Of a DNA stretch of 18,772 nt, positions 1 to 7,680 are shown one piece after another. Origin of the DNA: Pseudoramibacter fermentans (GTDB lineage Bacteria; Bacillota; Clostridia; Eubacteriales; Eubacteriaceae); the NCBI GenBank assembly GCA_009493725.1, contig VOGB01000013.1, forward strand, positions 1-18,772. Reading direction: 5' to 3'. Numbering within the stretch: position 1 is the stretch's first letter; every line of letters begins with the position of its first letter. The notes under the pieces are model-generated. The model did no database searches. It saw only the letters and a program-made list of their open reading frames with translations, and was not told where the DNA came from. The position numbers and the translations under genes were made by a program.

Positions 1-1
1 T

Positions 2-112
2 CAAGATTTAACGACGACGTTACTCCAAATTAACCAGCGACCGCTTAAAATACTCGACTGGCAAACACCGTATCAGGTTATGCTGACAAATTTGTCCAAA
101 AATTCGGATTAA
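2..112 (+). pseudogene. IS30-family transposase, C-terminal end (runs in from outside the window)
   Basis: An open frame without a start enters at base 2 and encodes 36 residues ending in SKNSD before TAA at 110-112. The stretch INQRPLKILDWQTPYQV is the typical extreme C-terminus of IS30-family DDE transposases (asparagine-arginine-proline-leucine-lysine then a tryptophan and TPxxV). It is a different IS30 relative from the one at 3059-4021, whose equivalent segment reads SRPLKCLN. The upstream part lies outside the window, so whether the gene is intact cannot be judged. The right end of the element must fall close after 112, because recombinase sequence is already being read at 130. Confidence 0.8.
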
Positions 113-129
113 ATTTGCAATCTACCAAT

Positions 130-385
130 TTACCCAAAATCAATTTGGTTCAACATGTTTTCTGTACTTGCTTGATCCAAGCCTAAATAAGCTAAAGTCA
201 TGGCTTCACTTGAGTGATTTAGTAGGTGCATGACTAGGCCAATATTGTAATTTGATTGCGTATAAACACGATAAGCCCCAGTTTTGCGCATTGTATGAGT
301 ACCTAGATAATTAATTCCTAATAGATCGCCAACCTTACTCATAATTTTGGAGCCATTCGGGTAATTGGGGCATAGTGTCACGTCC
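130..385 (-). pseudogene. Tyrosine recombinase/integrase, C-terminal fragment
   Basis: The minus-strand frame ending at 130 encodes the last part of a phage-integrase-type catalytic domain. Visible are GTHTMRKTGAYRVY (the HxxR box with catalytic histidine and arginine), LLNHSSEAMTLAYLGLD (the second histidine and the nucleophilic tyrosine) and a short tail. The first catalytic arginine and the DNA-binding half are missing. Upstream the frame runs into the antisense of the ATPase gene end, so the first 50 or so codons of the open frame are not recombinase. The join is between about 345 and 385, just after the ATPase stop. The fragment is a recombination remnant and should have no activity. It resembles the short integrases of lactobacillus plasmids, but I cannot name the subfamily. 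Confidence 0.75.
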
Positions 386-2224
386 TTAGTTTTGGTGTAC
401 GGTCGTTGGTTTGAGCGGTTTAACGTTGGAATTTGGGCGGTCACGTAAAGCTCGGAGTGCCCAAAGAATCGAAACCGTGTCAACGACTTCTTGAAGCATT
501 GCGCCGAAGAGGGCCGGGATGATCCCGGTACTGGCAATCAGCATTAGAATCGTACAGATGGCGATCCCAATCCAAACGGCCTGCTTAGCCACTTGCATGG
601 TGTCTTTGGCAATTTGAATCGCGGTGACCACGCGGCTGAGGTCGTCCTTTAAAATCACGACGTCGGCCGATTCACTGGCCGCGGTGGAACCGTGCGCCCC
701 CATGGCGATGCCGACGTCCGCCACGGCCAGTGATGGGGCGTCGTTGACCCCGTCGCCGACCATGATAACCGGACGTTCATCCTTAGTAACGGCCTTTAAG
801 TGCTTGATCTTGTCCGCCGGAAGTAAATCGGCAGCCACCGTATCGATTCCGACGGCTTCGGCAATGTTGTCGGCAATCGCTTGTTGGTCCCCGGTCAGCA
901 TCATCACGTTTTTAACGCCTTCAGCGTGCAGGGCTTGTAACGTGGCAGCGGCTTCTGGCCGAACGTTGTCGATAAAGGTCACGTAGCCGGCGTAACGGCC
1001 ATCAACGGCGACGTAAATCGCCGTTTGTGCGAGTGGTGCCGTCGTGGTTGCTGGATCGACGAATTTTAGCTTCCCGACTTTAACGACGGCGTTGTCGACC
1101 GTGGCGGTGACCCCGTTACCGGTGACTTCTTCGAGGTCGGCGACGGGGCTGAGGGGTTGGTCGTTGGCAAATTTAACTAAGGAACGGGCTAAAATGTGGC
1201 TGGAATTTTGTTCGGCACTGGCGGCCAAGTGTAAAATCTGATCTGGGGTAAAACCAGCCTGGGGAACGATGTCATTCACGGTTAGTTGGCCGCTAGTGAT
1301 CGTTCCGGTCTTATCAAAGGCGGCCGATTTGGCAGTCGACATTTTTTCAAGCATGTCACCAGTTTTAACGACGATCCCGTTCCGGCTAGTGCGACTCATG
1401 CCTGAGACGAGGGCGACTGGTGCGGCCAGAATTAATGGACACGGTGAAGCTACGACCAGAACTTCGGCGAACCGGTGCGGATCACCGCTGATGAGCCAAG
1501 CGATGCCCGCAATCACGTACGCAACTAAGGTAAACGGAACCGCGTACCGATCGGCTAACCGTACGAACTTGGCGGGGCGTGATTCAGATTCTTTCACCAA
1601 CTTGACCAGTTGCTGGTACTGGCTATCGGCGGCGAGCTTGTCAACGATCATCGTAACGGCACTATCGCCGTTGACCGCTCCGGACATTAAATCATCACCG
1701 ACGGCTTTTTCAACCGGCTTGGATTCCCCAGTCAGTGAAGATTCGTCAAACATGGCAGTGCCATCGATCAAGTGACCATCGACGGGCACCAGTTCGCCAG
1801 GCTTAACCACTAACTGATCCCCCACGACCGCGTCTTCGACCGCAATATCGGTTAACTGTTCGTTCTGAATGCGGTGTGCGGTCCGTGGTGAATTATCGAG
1901 CAAAGCCTTTAATTCGGTGTTGGCACGCTTAGCAGCGTAGTCCTCCAAAGAATCCCCACCGGTCAGCATGATTAGGACCACTAGGCCGGCCCAATACTCG
2001 CTGACAGCCAGGGTGGCGACGATGGCAGTGATTGCAAGTAGGTCGACGCCGTACTTACCGGACCGTAACGTTTTGACCATCTCAACCAGCATTGATAGGG
2101 CCATAACGGAGCCCCACAACGTAATAATCAGCTGGGCAGCCAGCTGTTGGTGAAAGCCAAACTGAAGAATTAGCGCAATGATCCCGACACTGACCGTTAA
2201 CGTGAGTTTATAATAATGGCGCAT
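386..2224 (-). CDS. P1B-type heavy-metal-transporting ATPase (metal efflux)
   Basis: A 612-residue membrane ATPase expected to pump a transition-metal cation out of the cytoplasm. In order it shows paired N-terminal membrane helices (about 8-90) with no metal-binding domain before them, the actuator TGES at 165-168, the transmembrane metal-site motif SPCP at 260-263, phosphorylated D304 in DKTGT, the hinge GDGVNDAP at 490-497, and a final helix with QEVVDTVSILWALRAL. The usual HP motif of the nucleotide domain reads SSHILA (H343), so the proline is absent. The SPC motif is shared with the Co/Fe-type P1B-4 pumps, but the last helix lacks their HEGS/T motif, so the metal is uncertain. The ATG at 2224 follows a strong GAGGAGGGG ribosome site. 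The C-terminus looks complete; recombinase debris begins right after the stop. A PerR/Fur-like box lies upstream at 2309-2323. Confidence 0.93.
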   Translation of the reverse strand: MRHYYKLTLTVSVGIIALILQFGFHQQLAAQLIITLWGSVMALSMLVEMVKTLRSGKYGVDLLAITAIVATLAVSEYWAGLVVLIMLTGGDSLEDYAAKRANTELKALLDNSPRTAHRIQNEQLTDIAVEDAVVGDQLVVKPGELVPVDGHLIDGTAMFDESSLTGESKPVEKAVGDDLMSGAVNGDSAVTMIVDKLAADSQYQQLVKLVKESESRPAKFVRLADRYAVPFTLVAYVIAGIAWLISGDPHRFAEVLVVASPCPLILAAPVALVSGMSRTSRNGIVVKTGDMLEKMSTAKSAAFDKTGTITSGQLTVNDIVPQAGFTPDQILHLAASAEQNSSHILARSLVKFANDQPLSPVADLEEVTGNGVTATVDNAVVKVGKLKFVDPATTTAPLAQTAIYVAVDGRYAGYVTFIDNVRPEAAATLQALHAEGVKNVMMLTGDQQAIADNIAEAVGIDTVAADLLPADKIKHLKAVTKDERPVIMVGDGVNDAPSLAVADVGIAMGAHGSTAASESADVVILKDDLSRVVTAIQIAKDTMQVAKQAVWIGIAICTILMLIASTGIIPALFGAMLQEVVDTVSILWALRALRDRPNSNVKPLKPTTVHQN

Positions 2225-2308
2225 CGAAACCCCCTCCTCTTGTGTTATGTAACTGATTCCTCTATGATTGTTATAATCCTAACATGAAATGCAATTTATT
2301 TAAACAGA

Positions 2309-2323
2309 TAAGAATGATTCTAA
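2309..2323. promoter_or_regulatory. PerR/Fur-like operator upstream of the ATPase gene
   Basis: TAAGAATGATTCTAA is a near-palindrome in 7-1-7 form. It matches 11 of the 14 fixed positions of the Per-box consensus TTATAATNATTATAA. It lies about 85 bp upstream of the ATPase start. In Bacillus and Listeria, PerR controls the iron-efflux ATPases PfeT and FrvA, which makes the position suggestive. A clear -35/-10 pair on the minus strand was not found. Confidence 0.4.
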
Positions 2324-2474
2324 ATAAAATTCTAATAGTTACGAAAAATTATAACTATTTTCTGAAATAATGACCGCTTTTGGAATGAAAAAGGCGCGCT
2401 TAGGCTTAACCTGATAAGCTTAAACGCCCATTAAACAAGCGATTTTACTTCTAATACTAGTATACTTATACATG

Positions 2475-3045
2475 AACACTAGATATCAGAAAAAATACTG
2501 AAATCAGCATTTGTATAAGACCAGGCGCGCTGTACAGGTGGTAATCCGTTACCCTTGTTGCGTGTTTTTTTGTACCATGGACGCCATTTTAAACTTGCTG
2601 GGCGAACTGAGTCACTGGTCGGACTTATCTGGTGTATCAAGGGGGTTATCCATTAGCAAGATAAATGTAACCATTAATCGTTACGTGGTGTGTCAGCGTG
2701 GTCGCTTGTCAATGACAAGGCGAGTACCATTAGAAACACTAATCAGCGCTAAATTGTAGATCAACACCAATGCGATTAGGCAATGTATAAGTCACTTTTC
2801 AGTATGGCGTTCGGCGAATTCAACCAACGGAAAGAAGGAAATTCTGCTACTGATTTTGAGTTAGCACAAACAGAATTCAACGGACAATGCCGATTAAACC
2901 TGATTTAGTCAGGGTGCTGAGTGCTTCGAGGAATAACTCGGAGGAATGTACCGATTGCTAGTCGGAAATTTACGCGTGGGGACTACCCACAAAGGTAGGA
3001 AGAACCACGAATTAATTGTTATATAGAGTGTATATACTCAGTAGC
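2475..3045 (+). ncRNA. Candidate large structured noncoding RNA (ROOL/GOLLD-like)
   Basis: This stretch of about 570 bases has no convincing gene but is packed with hairpins. On the plus strand I can pair: GGTAA/TTACC around UCCG (2540-2553); GTAAC/GTTAC (2667-2684); CTTGTC/GACAAG around AAU (2705-2719); ATTAG/CTAAT (2729-2743); CTGA/TCAG or GATTAA/TTAGTC as alternatives (2892-2912); TTCGAG/CTCGGA around GAATAA (2924-2941); CCGATT/AGTCGG (2951-2965); and a nested CGTGG/CCACG enclosing CTACC/GGTAG (2975-3009). A longer GAA(A)TTCTG/CAGAATTC stem spans 2839-2879, and GCGCTG (2527-2532) can pair with CAGCGC (2744-2749). Unpaired parts are purine-rich on the plus strand, and a TATACT -10-like box sits at 2461-2466. 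Length, compactness and a plasmid/phage setting fit the ROOL class; family membership is inference. The ends are approximate. Confidence 0.55.
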
Positions 3046-3058
3046 AGGTTTATTATTT

Positions 3059-4021
3059 GGCAGATTGCAAGAAATAACTTGAACGAATTTAATGACGTAA
3101 ATTAAGCAAGAAGATCTCGATTGGTGTATGCTAATTAAGACATTTAAGTGGCCGTGAATTCAAATACCAATTAATTTGAACCAATTGGTGATCACTTAGT
3201 TCTTCAATGGCTTGGCCTTTGGGAATAAAGCGCCGCAAAACTCGGTTACGGTTCTCATTACTGCCTCTTTCATGCGGTGAATAGGCATGGGCAAAATAAA
3301 CCTGTGTACCAGTTCGCCGTTCAATTGTCTGATAGTTAGCGAACTCTTTACCATGATCTACGGTAAGCGTCTTGAGCTTGTCTTGAAGTTGACTAGCTAG
3401 TTCAAGTACGGCTTGAGTCATGGACTGACTGTCGCGACCATGGAGCCGTTTAACAATTGTCAGGCGACTCTTACGCTCCACAAAAGTAGCCACAGCTTGA
3501 CCTTTACGTTTACCAGAAAGTACGGTATCAGCTTCAAAGTGGCCGAATTCCTGGCGAGTTTCGACTTTATGAGGCCGATCCTCAATGGAGCGGCCGTGAT
3601 TGAACGTACCACGCTTTTCTTTAGCACGATGACGACGAATTCCATGATCAGGCAAATCGGTCAACTGTATATCAAGCCATCCTCGATCAAGTGTTTAAGT
3701 TTTTTAGTGAGCGAAGACTTCCGCCCCCGTTGACTAACCTTTCGTTCAAAGTCAGTTTGCGCTAGCCCAGCCTGGTACTCACTATTTAGCCGGTGAAGTT
3801 CGTTAAAGATGGTGGTCTTACTAAAGCCTAAGTAGTTAGCGATGTATCGCAAGGAACGTCCTTCATTATGAAGCGTTTCAATGACAACACGGTTCTGGAA
3901 TGATAAAATAGTGGTGCTCATCAAGGTCCTTCTTTCTAATGGATTGTGTGGTAACACCAGTAAAGACCTTGATGGTTTTTTCTGTCCACTTAAATGTTCA
4001 ACTTAAATTTTACAATCTGCC
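3059..4021 (-). mobile_element. Decayed IS30-family insertion sequence
   Basis: The element is bounded by imperfect terminal inverted repeats. One end begins GGCAGATTGCAAGAAATAAC at 3059. The other, read on the minus strand from 4021, begins GGCAGATTGTAAAATTTAAG, and both continue into TTGAAC. It carries one transposase gene on the minus strand with at least two lesions. Its length of 963 bp is short of the usual 1.05 kb or so, in line with an internal deletion. I see no convincing target duplication. Its 4021 end lies only 67 bp before the response-regulator gene, so it may have removed or replaced that operon's original promoter. Confidence 0.85.
3089..3957 (-). pseudogene. IS30-family transposase, broken by internal deletion, frameshift and an amber codon
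   Basis: The N-terminal piece (3957 down to about 3670) holds the helix-turn-helix: SLRYIANYLGFSKTTIFNEL. The frame then ends in GLIYS-stop. The C-terminal piece resumes one frame over as LDIQLTDLPDHGIRRHRAKE and carries the DDE core: D in GHFEADTVLSG, D in LTVDHGKEFAN, E in SPHERGSNENRNRV. Compared with the family, roughly 30 codons between LIED and GWLD are missing at about 3675, and the join changes frame. A TAG at 3131-3133 follows RPLKCLN, where relatives have tryptophan; reading through it gives HTPIEIFLLNLRH and the normal stop at 3089. Two independent lesions mean no active transposase is made from this copy. Confidence 0.85.
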
Positions 4022-4088
4022 TAATAAATAAAACAAGGTAAATACAGGCACGTTTGACAGTACCACGATTCACATAGGGGGAAGACCA

Positions 4089-4784
4089 TTGAAATCCACC
4101 ATTTTACTAGTCGAAGACGAGGTGGGCTTAGCCGACTCACTCAAAACCGAATTCGAGCTCGAGAACTTCAATGTGCTCTGGGCCAATGACGGCCTAATCG
4201 TGCTGGACATGTTCCGGCAAAACGAGGCCCAGATTGATTTAATCATTTTGGACTGGATGCTGCCGCACCTGGACGGCTTCAGTGTGCTGCGCCGCATTCG
4301 CAAAACCAGCCAGGTGCCGATCATCATGCTGACGGCGCGCGATTACATCGGCGATAAAGTGGCCGGGCTGACCGGCGGCGCCGACGACTATGTCACCAAA
4401 CCATTTGAAATGGAAGAACTGATTGCCCGGGTCGAAGTGGCCCTGCGCCATTCGCAGCCGGCGGCCACCACTGCCGCCGTGTATACTGCTGGCAATTTGA
4501 ATGTGGATACGGACACCAAACGCGTCACCCGGGGCGGTACCATCATCCCCCTCACCCAGCGAGAATACGAGCTGCTGGTGGCGCTCATCAGTCATCAAAA
4601 CGAGCCCTGTTCGCGGGAAGATTTACTGGACACGGTGTGGGGGGTCGATTTTGACGGCCAGCCAAACATCCTGGACGTCTATGTCCGCAATCTCCGGAGC
4701 AAAATCGACACTCCCAACCAACCTAAGCTGATTCACACTGTCCGCGGCGTGGGCTACATGCTTTCCGAACACGTGGCGGAATAA
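4089..4784 (+). CDS. OmpR/PhoB-family response regulator
   Basis: A 231-residue two-component response regulator. The receiver domain (about 1-120) has the acidic pocket E9/D10, the phosphoacceptor D55 in LDWMLP, T82 in LTAR and K104 in TKPFE. The winged-helix DNA-binding domain (about 130-227) ends with the typical IHTVRGVGYML. The start is TTG at 4089, preceded by TAGGGGGA at 4075-4082; no ATG fits better. The kinase gene follows after 9 bp, so the two are co-transcribed. The decayed IS30 element ends 67 bp upstream, and I find no convincing promoter in that gap. The gene is GC-rich, unlike the plasmid backbone, and looks like transferred chromosomal DNA. The likely targets are the envelope genes that follow; this is inferred from position. 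Confidence 0.93.
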   Translation: MKSTILLVEDEVGLADSLKTEFELENFNVLWANDGLIVLDMFRQNEAQIDLIILDWMLPHLDGFSVLRRIRKTSQVPIIMLTARDYIGDKVAGLTGGADDYVTKPFEMEELIARVEVALRHSQPAATTAAVYTAGNLNVDTDTKRVTRGGTIIPLTQREYELLVALISHQNEPCSREDLLDTVWGVDFDGQPNILDVYVRNLRSKIDTPNQPKLIHTVRGVGYMLSEHVAE

Positions 4785-4793
4785 GGCCCTAAT

Positions 4794-6152
4794 ATGAAAA
4801 AAAACAAACAATCTAGCGCAGCCATCATGCTACGCAGCATGATGCGCTTCATCATCATTGTCACCTTGCTGCTTGGCGCTGCCATCATCATCGCCGTGGG
4901 CCATCAGCTGCTGGAAGATGTTCAAACCACCACCAGTCATATCACCGCCAGTCTCAAGCAAACCGACATTGATGGCGATGATGACTGGGAAAGCTGGCGC
5001 AAAAACAGCACCCTGGACACCAGCGCTACTTATGTTTATGTCCACAACAAGCGCGCCGATGCCAAGGTCAGCCAATACTTCTCCCCGCACGCGGAAAAAG
5101 TCTTAAAAGTGACCCCCACTAAGGTGCCGTTTTTAACCAATGTCTATTATCGCCCAGGCATCGGGCTGCTGTACCATCGCATGGTGCACGCGCGCGGGAT
5201 TTACTACACGTTGTGGCAAAACACGAATCCCCAGCTGGCGGTGCTGCTGCGGGTGATTGAAGTCACTGCCATCCTGCTGGCGGTGACGCTGCTGGCCACG
5301 CCGCTGTACATTCGCCAGCTGACCAAGCGACTGACGGATCCTCTGACCACGCTGTCTCACACGACCCAGATGATTGCCGGCGCCAAAGAACCTGGCACGA
5401 TGCGGCTACCGGTCCCGGCGCAACCGACTGAAGTGACGGAACTCGCGGGTAATTTCAACGAGTTGCTGAGCATGTTGAATGAACGCCAGGAGCAGCAAAA
5501 ACTGTTCGTGATGAACGCCGCCCATGAGCTGCGCACTCCGATTGCCACTATTCGCAGCCACGCCCAGTTGATCGAACGTCACGGCAAGGATCACCCGGAA
5601 ATCATTACCAAGTCGGTGGGCTACATCACCGAGGAATCCCGGCAAATGCAGCACTTGATTGATGAGCTCCTGCAACTTTCCCGCGCCGACCGGCTCGCGC
5701 TTGACCTGACCCCGCTTGATCTCAGTGCCACAGTGACTACCATCATGCAAAAAATTGCTGGGACCTTCGAACAAACCGTCACCACCGAGATTCAGCCTGA
5801 CATCCATATCACCGGCAACGAAAGCGCGATTGAGCAAATTTTGGTCAACCTAGTCACCAATGCCGCGAAGTATTCGCCAGCGGCCAGCCAAATTACCGTC
5901 ACCCTCACCCAACAGGCTAATGAGGCGGCGGCCCTGGCGGTGAAAGATCAAGGTAGCGGCATCAGTGCTGAAGATAAAAGCCACATCTTCGAGCGCTTCT
6001 ACCGCAGCGCCGATGTGCGCGGCACGGTAGCTGGCACCGGCTTAGGGCTAGCCATTGCCACGCAACTCGCTCAGCTCAGCAATAGTGAGCTGACGGTCGC
6101 CGACGATCAGCCGCAGGGCACCATTTTCACGTTGATTTTCTCCACCAAATAA
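4794..6152 (+). CDS. Membrane sensor histidine kinase
   Basis: A 452-residue kinase partner of the preceding regulator. A transmembrane helix at about 17-36 and another at about 147-168 enclose an extracytoplasmic domain of around 110 residues with no family I recognise. A HAMP linker (about 170-225) follows, then the H box NAAHELRTPIA with phosphorylated H244, the N box NLVTNAAKYS (N352/N356), the G1 box DQGSGI at 385-390, the F box IFERFYR and the G2 box GTGLGLAI at 414-421. All catalytic motifs are intact and the length is normal for the EnvZ/PhoR-like class. ATG follows the regulator stop after 9 bp; the Shine-Dalgarno is weak (TAAGG), which suggests translational coupling. A strong terminator directly follows. 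Confidence 0.95.
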   Translation: MKKNKQSSAAIMLRSMMRFIIIVTLLLGAAIIIAVGHQLLEDVQTTTSHITASLKQTDIDGDDDWESWRKNSTLDTSATYVYVHNKRADAKVSQYFSPHAEKVLKVTPTKVPFLTNVYYRPGIGLLYHRMVHARGIYYTLWQNTNPQLAVLLRVIEVTAILLAVTLLATPLYIRQLTKRLTDPLTTLSHTTQMIAGAKEPGTMRLPVPAQPTEVTELAGNFNELLSMLNERQEQQKLFVMNAAHELRTPIATIRSHAQLIERHGKDHPEIITKSVGYITEESRQMQHLIDELLQLSRADRLALDLTPLDLSATVTTIMQKIAGTFEQTVTTEIQPDIHITGNESAIEQILVNLVTNAAKYSPAASQITVTLTQQANEAAALAVKDQGSGISAEDKSHIFERFYRSADVRGTVAGTGLGLAIATQLAQLSNSELTVADDQPQGTIFTLIFSTK

Positions 6153-6163
6153 ACTTTTTCATG

Positions 6164-6194
6164 CCGCTCAAAAATATTTTTGAGCGGTTTTTTT
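6164..6194 (+). terminator. Rho-independent terminator after the two-component operon
   Basis: A perfect 24-base palindrome at 6164-6187 starts with CCGCTC and ends with GAGCGG. It is followed by seven T residues at 6188-6194. It closes the regulator-kinase transcript, so the dedA gene needs its own promoter. Confidence 0.95.
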
Positions 6195-6368
6195 GCGCCG
6201 AATATTAGTAATCTGAATATTTTTCAGCTAAATCACCCTTGATACTGGCACTGCCGCGGTGAAAGCTGAAGATTATTGAGTTTCGGGTTAGTTTTCATGA
6301 GTGGGCGCACCGCGGGATTGTTGTTATGCTGGGTTCATCCTGAAAGTTCAGTCAAGGGGGAACACATC
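6195..6368. promoter_or_regulatory. Intergenic regulatory region before dedA
   Basis: This gap holds the promoter of the envelope gene cluster. CTGAA-N5-TTCAG at 6213-6227 is a short inverted repeat. TATGCT at 6325-6330 is a usable -10, but there is no good -35 at 17 bp from it, as expected for an activator-dependent promoter. A PhoB-type direct repeat for the adjacent regulator could not be defined by eye. A strong ribosome site, AAGGGGGAA, lies at 6354-6362. Confidence 0.4.
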
Positions 6369-7019
6369 ATGACCGCACTCATTACACTGCTACCTAACCT
6401 TAATCAATTGTTGCCGCAGCTCATCAGTCAATTCGGCTCACTCATCTATCTTGGCTTGTTCGCCATGATCTTCATTGAAACCGGCGTCGTGGTGCTGCCC
6501 TTTCTGCCTGGCGACTCGCTCCTATTTCTCTGCGGCTCGCTGGCGGCGATGGCCAATCACAGTTTGAACATCTGGGTGCTGTTCGGCCTGCTCAGCGTGG
6601 CCGCGGTGCTTGGAGATTCGCTTAACTTTGAAATCGGTGAACACTTCGGGCTGCGCCTCGCGCACAGCGCCAAGCTCAGCCGCTTCATCAAACCCGCCTA
6701 CCTCGAACGTTCGCAGCGCTTCTTCGACAAGCATGGGAAAGCCGCGATTTTCCTTGGCCGCTTCATGCCGATCATCCGCACCTTCATCCCCTTCACCGCT
6801 GGCGTGAGCCAGATGCGCTACCGCGACTTTGCCGCCTACAACGTACTTGGCGGGATCACCTGGATGGCGGTAGCCCTCGGCGCCGGTTACCTGTTCGGCA
6901 ACATTGCTGTCGTTAAAACCCATTTCGAACTGATCATGCTGGCCATCGTTGTCATTTCCTTAGCGCCTGCCGCCTTCATGGCGCTGCGCCATCGCGGAGG
7001 TGCCGACGATGCCGACTAA
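6369..7019 (+). CDS. DedA-family membrane protein
   Basis: A 216-residue integral membrane protein of the DedA/VTT superfamily. Recent work links this superfamily to recycling of undecaprenyl phosphate or other lipids across the membrane. The visible signatures are E37 in IFIETGVVVLPFLPGDS (family-typical acidic residue and PGD at 47-49) and GRFMPIIRTFIPFTAG at about 130-145 with the conserved arginines. Four to five hydrophobic segments are apparent. I chose the ATG at 6369 because AAGGGGGAA sits 6 bp before it; an upstream in-frame start at 6276 adds a non-family leader of 31 residues without a ribosome site. The end overlaps the next gene by 11 bp. Its placement with a PAP2 phosphatase and glycosyltransferases supports a role in lipid-carrier turnover. 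Confidence 0.9.
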   Translation: MTALITLLPNLNQLLPQLISQFGSLIYLGLFAMIFIETGVVVLPFLPGDSLLFLCGSLAAMANHSLNIWVLFGLLSVAAVLGDSLNFEIGEHFGLRLAHSAKLSRFIKPAYLERSQRFFDKHGKAAIFLGRFMPIIRTFIPFTAGVSQMRYRDFAAYNVLGGITWMAVALGAGYLFGNIAVVKTHFELIMLAIVVISLAPAAFMALRHRGGADDAD

Positions 7020-7680
7020 AACCAAAACATTGCTAGGCGGGCTGAGCCTGATTGTCTTTGCCGCCTTAGCCCTCGGCGTTATCACGCATGCCGCCTGGCT
7101 TGCGCAATTGGATGCCGCGGCCAGCACTTTGGCCACGCGCGCCATTGATCCGACGAATACCGCGATTTTCAAAGTCGTCGCCACCCTTGGCAGTCCTGCC
7201 ACCGTCATCGGCCTCACTGCGCTGTTGTGCCTGTGGTTGTGGCTCAAACAAGGCCCAGTCATCAGCCTGTGGTTCGCTGGCCTGCAGCTGGGCGGCTCCG
7301 CCATCACGGAAGGCTTCAAGCTGCTGATTGACCGCAGTCGCCCGCTCCATCAGCTGGTGCTGGATCACGGCGCTAGCTTCCCCAGCGGCCACACGTTTTG
7401 CACGGCGCTGCTCGTGTTCACCTTGTGGACGCTATGCCTACCACACATTCAAGATCAAGAAAGCCAGCTGATTACCATATTGATTGGCATTGGCTGGATT
7501 GCCATGGTGGCCATTTCGCGGGTGTATCTGCGCGACCACTACCTCTCTGATGTGCTTGCCAGCGTGTGCTTAGCTGGCGGTTGGTGGCTGCTCGTCACGC
7601 CTGTTCAAGCCTTTATTCAAACTAAAATGCGTCAGTTTTTACCGGAAAGGATGTTGAAATCATGGCCACATCAAAATTAA
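7009..7680 (+). CDS. PAP2-family (PgpB-like) membrane phosphatase
   Basis: A 223-residue type-2 phosphatidic acid phosphatase with about six membrane helices. The three active-site motifs are complete: K104 with DRSRP at 108-112 (KX6RP), SFPSGHTF with PSGH at 125-128, and SRVYLRDHYLSD at 170-181 (SRX5HX3D). Relatives dephosphorylate undecaprenyl pyrophosphate, phosphatidylglycerol phosphate or phosphatidate outside the membrane. Among genes using polyprenyl-phosphate sugars, undecaprenyl-PP recycling is the natural guess. The ATG at 7009 has CGGAGG 8 bp upstream; a GTG at 7000 overlaps that ribosome site and is less likely. The gene overlaps dedA by 11 bp and the next gene by 19 bp, so the set is translationally coupled. 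Confidence 0.9.
   Translation: MPTKTKTLLGGLSLIVFAALALGVITHAAWLAQLDAAASTLATRAIDPTNTAIFKVVATLGSPATVIGLTALLCLWLWLKQGPVISLWFAGLQLGGSAITEGFKLLIDRSRPLHQLVLDHGASFPSGHTFCTALLVFTLWTLCLPHIQDQESQLITILIGIGWIAMVAISRVYLRDHYLSDVLASVCLAGGWWLLVTPVQAFIQTKMRQFLPERMLKSWPHQN

Noticed and set aside
624..2153. Plus-strand frames opposite the metal ATPase
   Set aside because: Antisense shadows of a gene with every P-type ATPase motif; Ser/Thr/Pro-rich without structure.
2511..2759. An 82-codon plus-strand open frame in the RNA region
   Set aside because: No ribosome site, no recognisable motif, and its bases are taken up by hairpins; it covers less than half of the structured block.
4054..4082. TTGACA as the -35 of the regulator operon
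   Set aside because: At 16-18 bp there is only the AGGGGG ribosome site and no -10; a start there would remove the ribosome site from the RNA.
6276..6368. Upstream start for the DedA gene
   Set aside because: It would add 31 residues unlike the family, with no Shine-Dalgarno, while the ATG at 6369 has a strong one.
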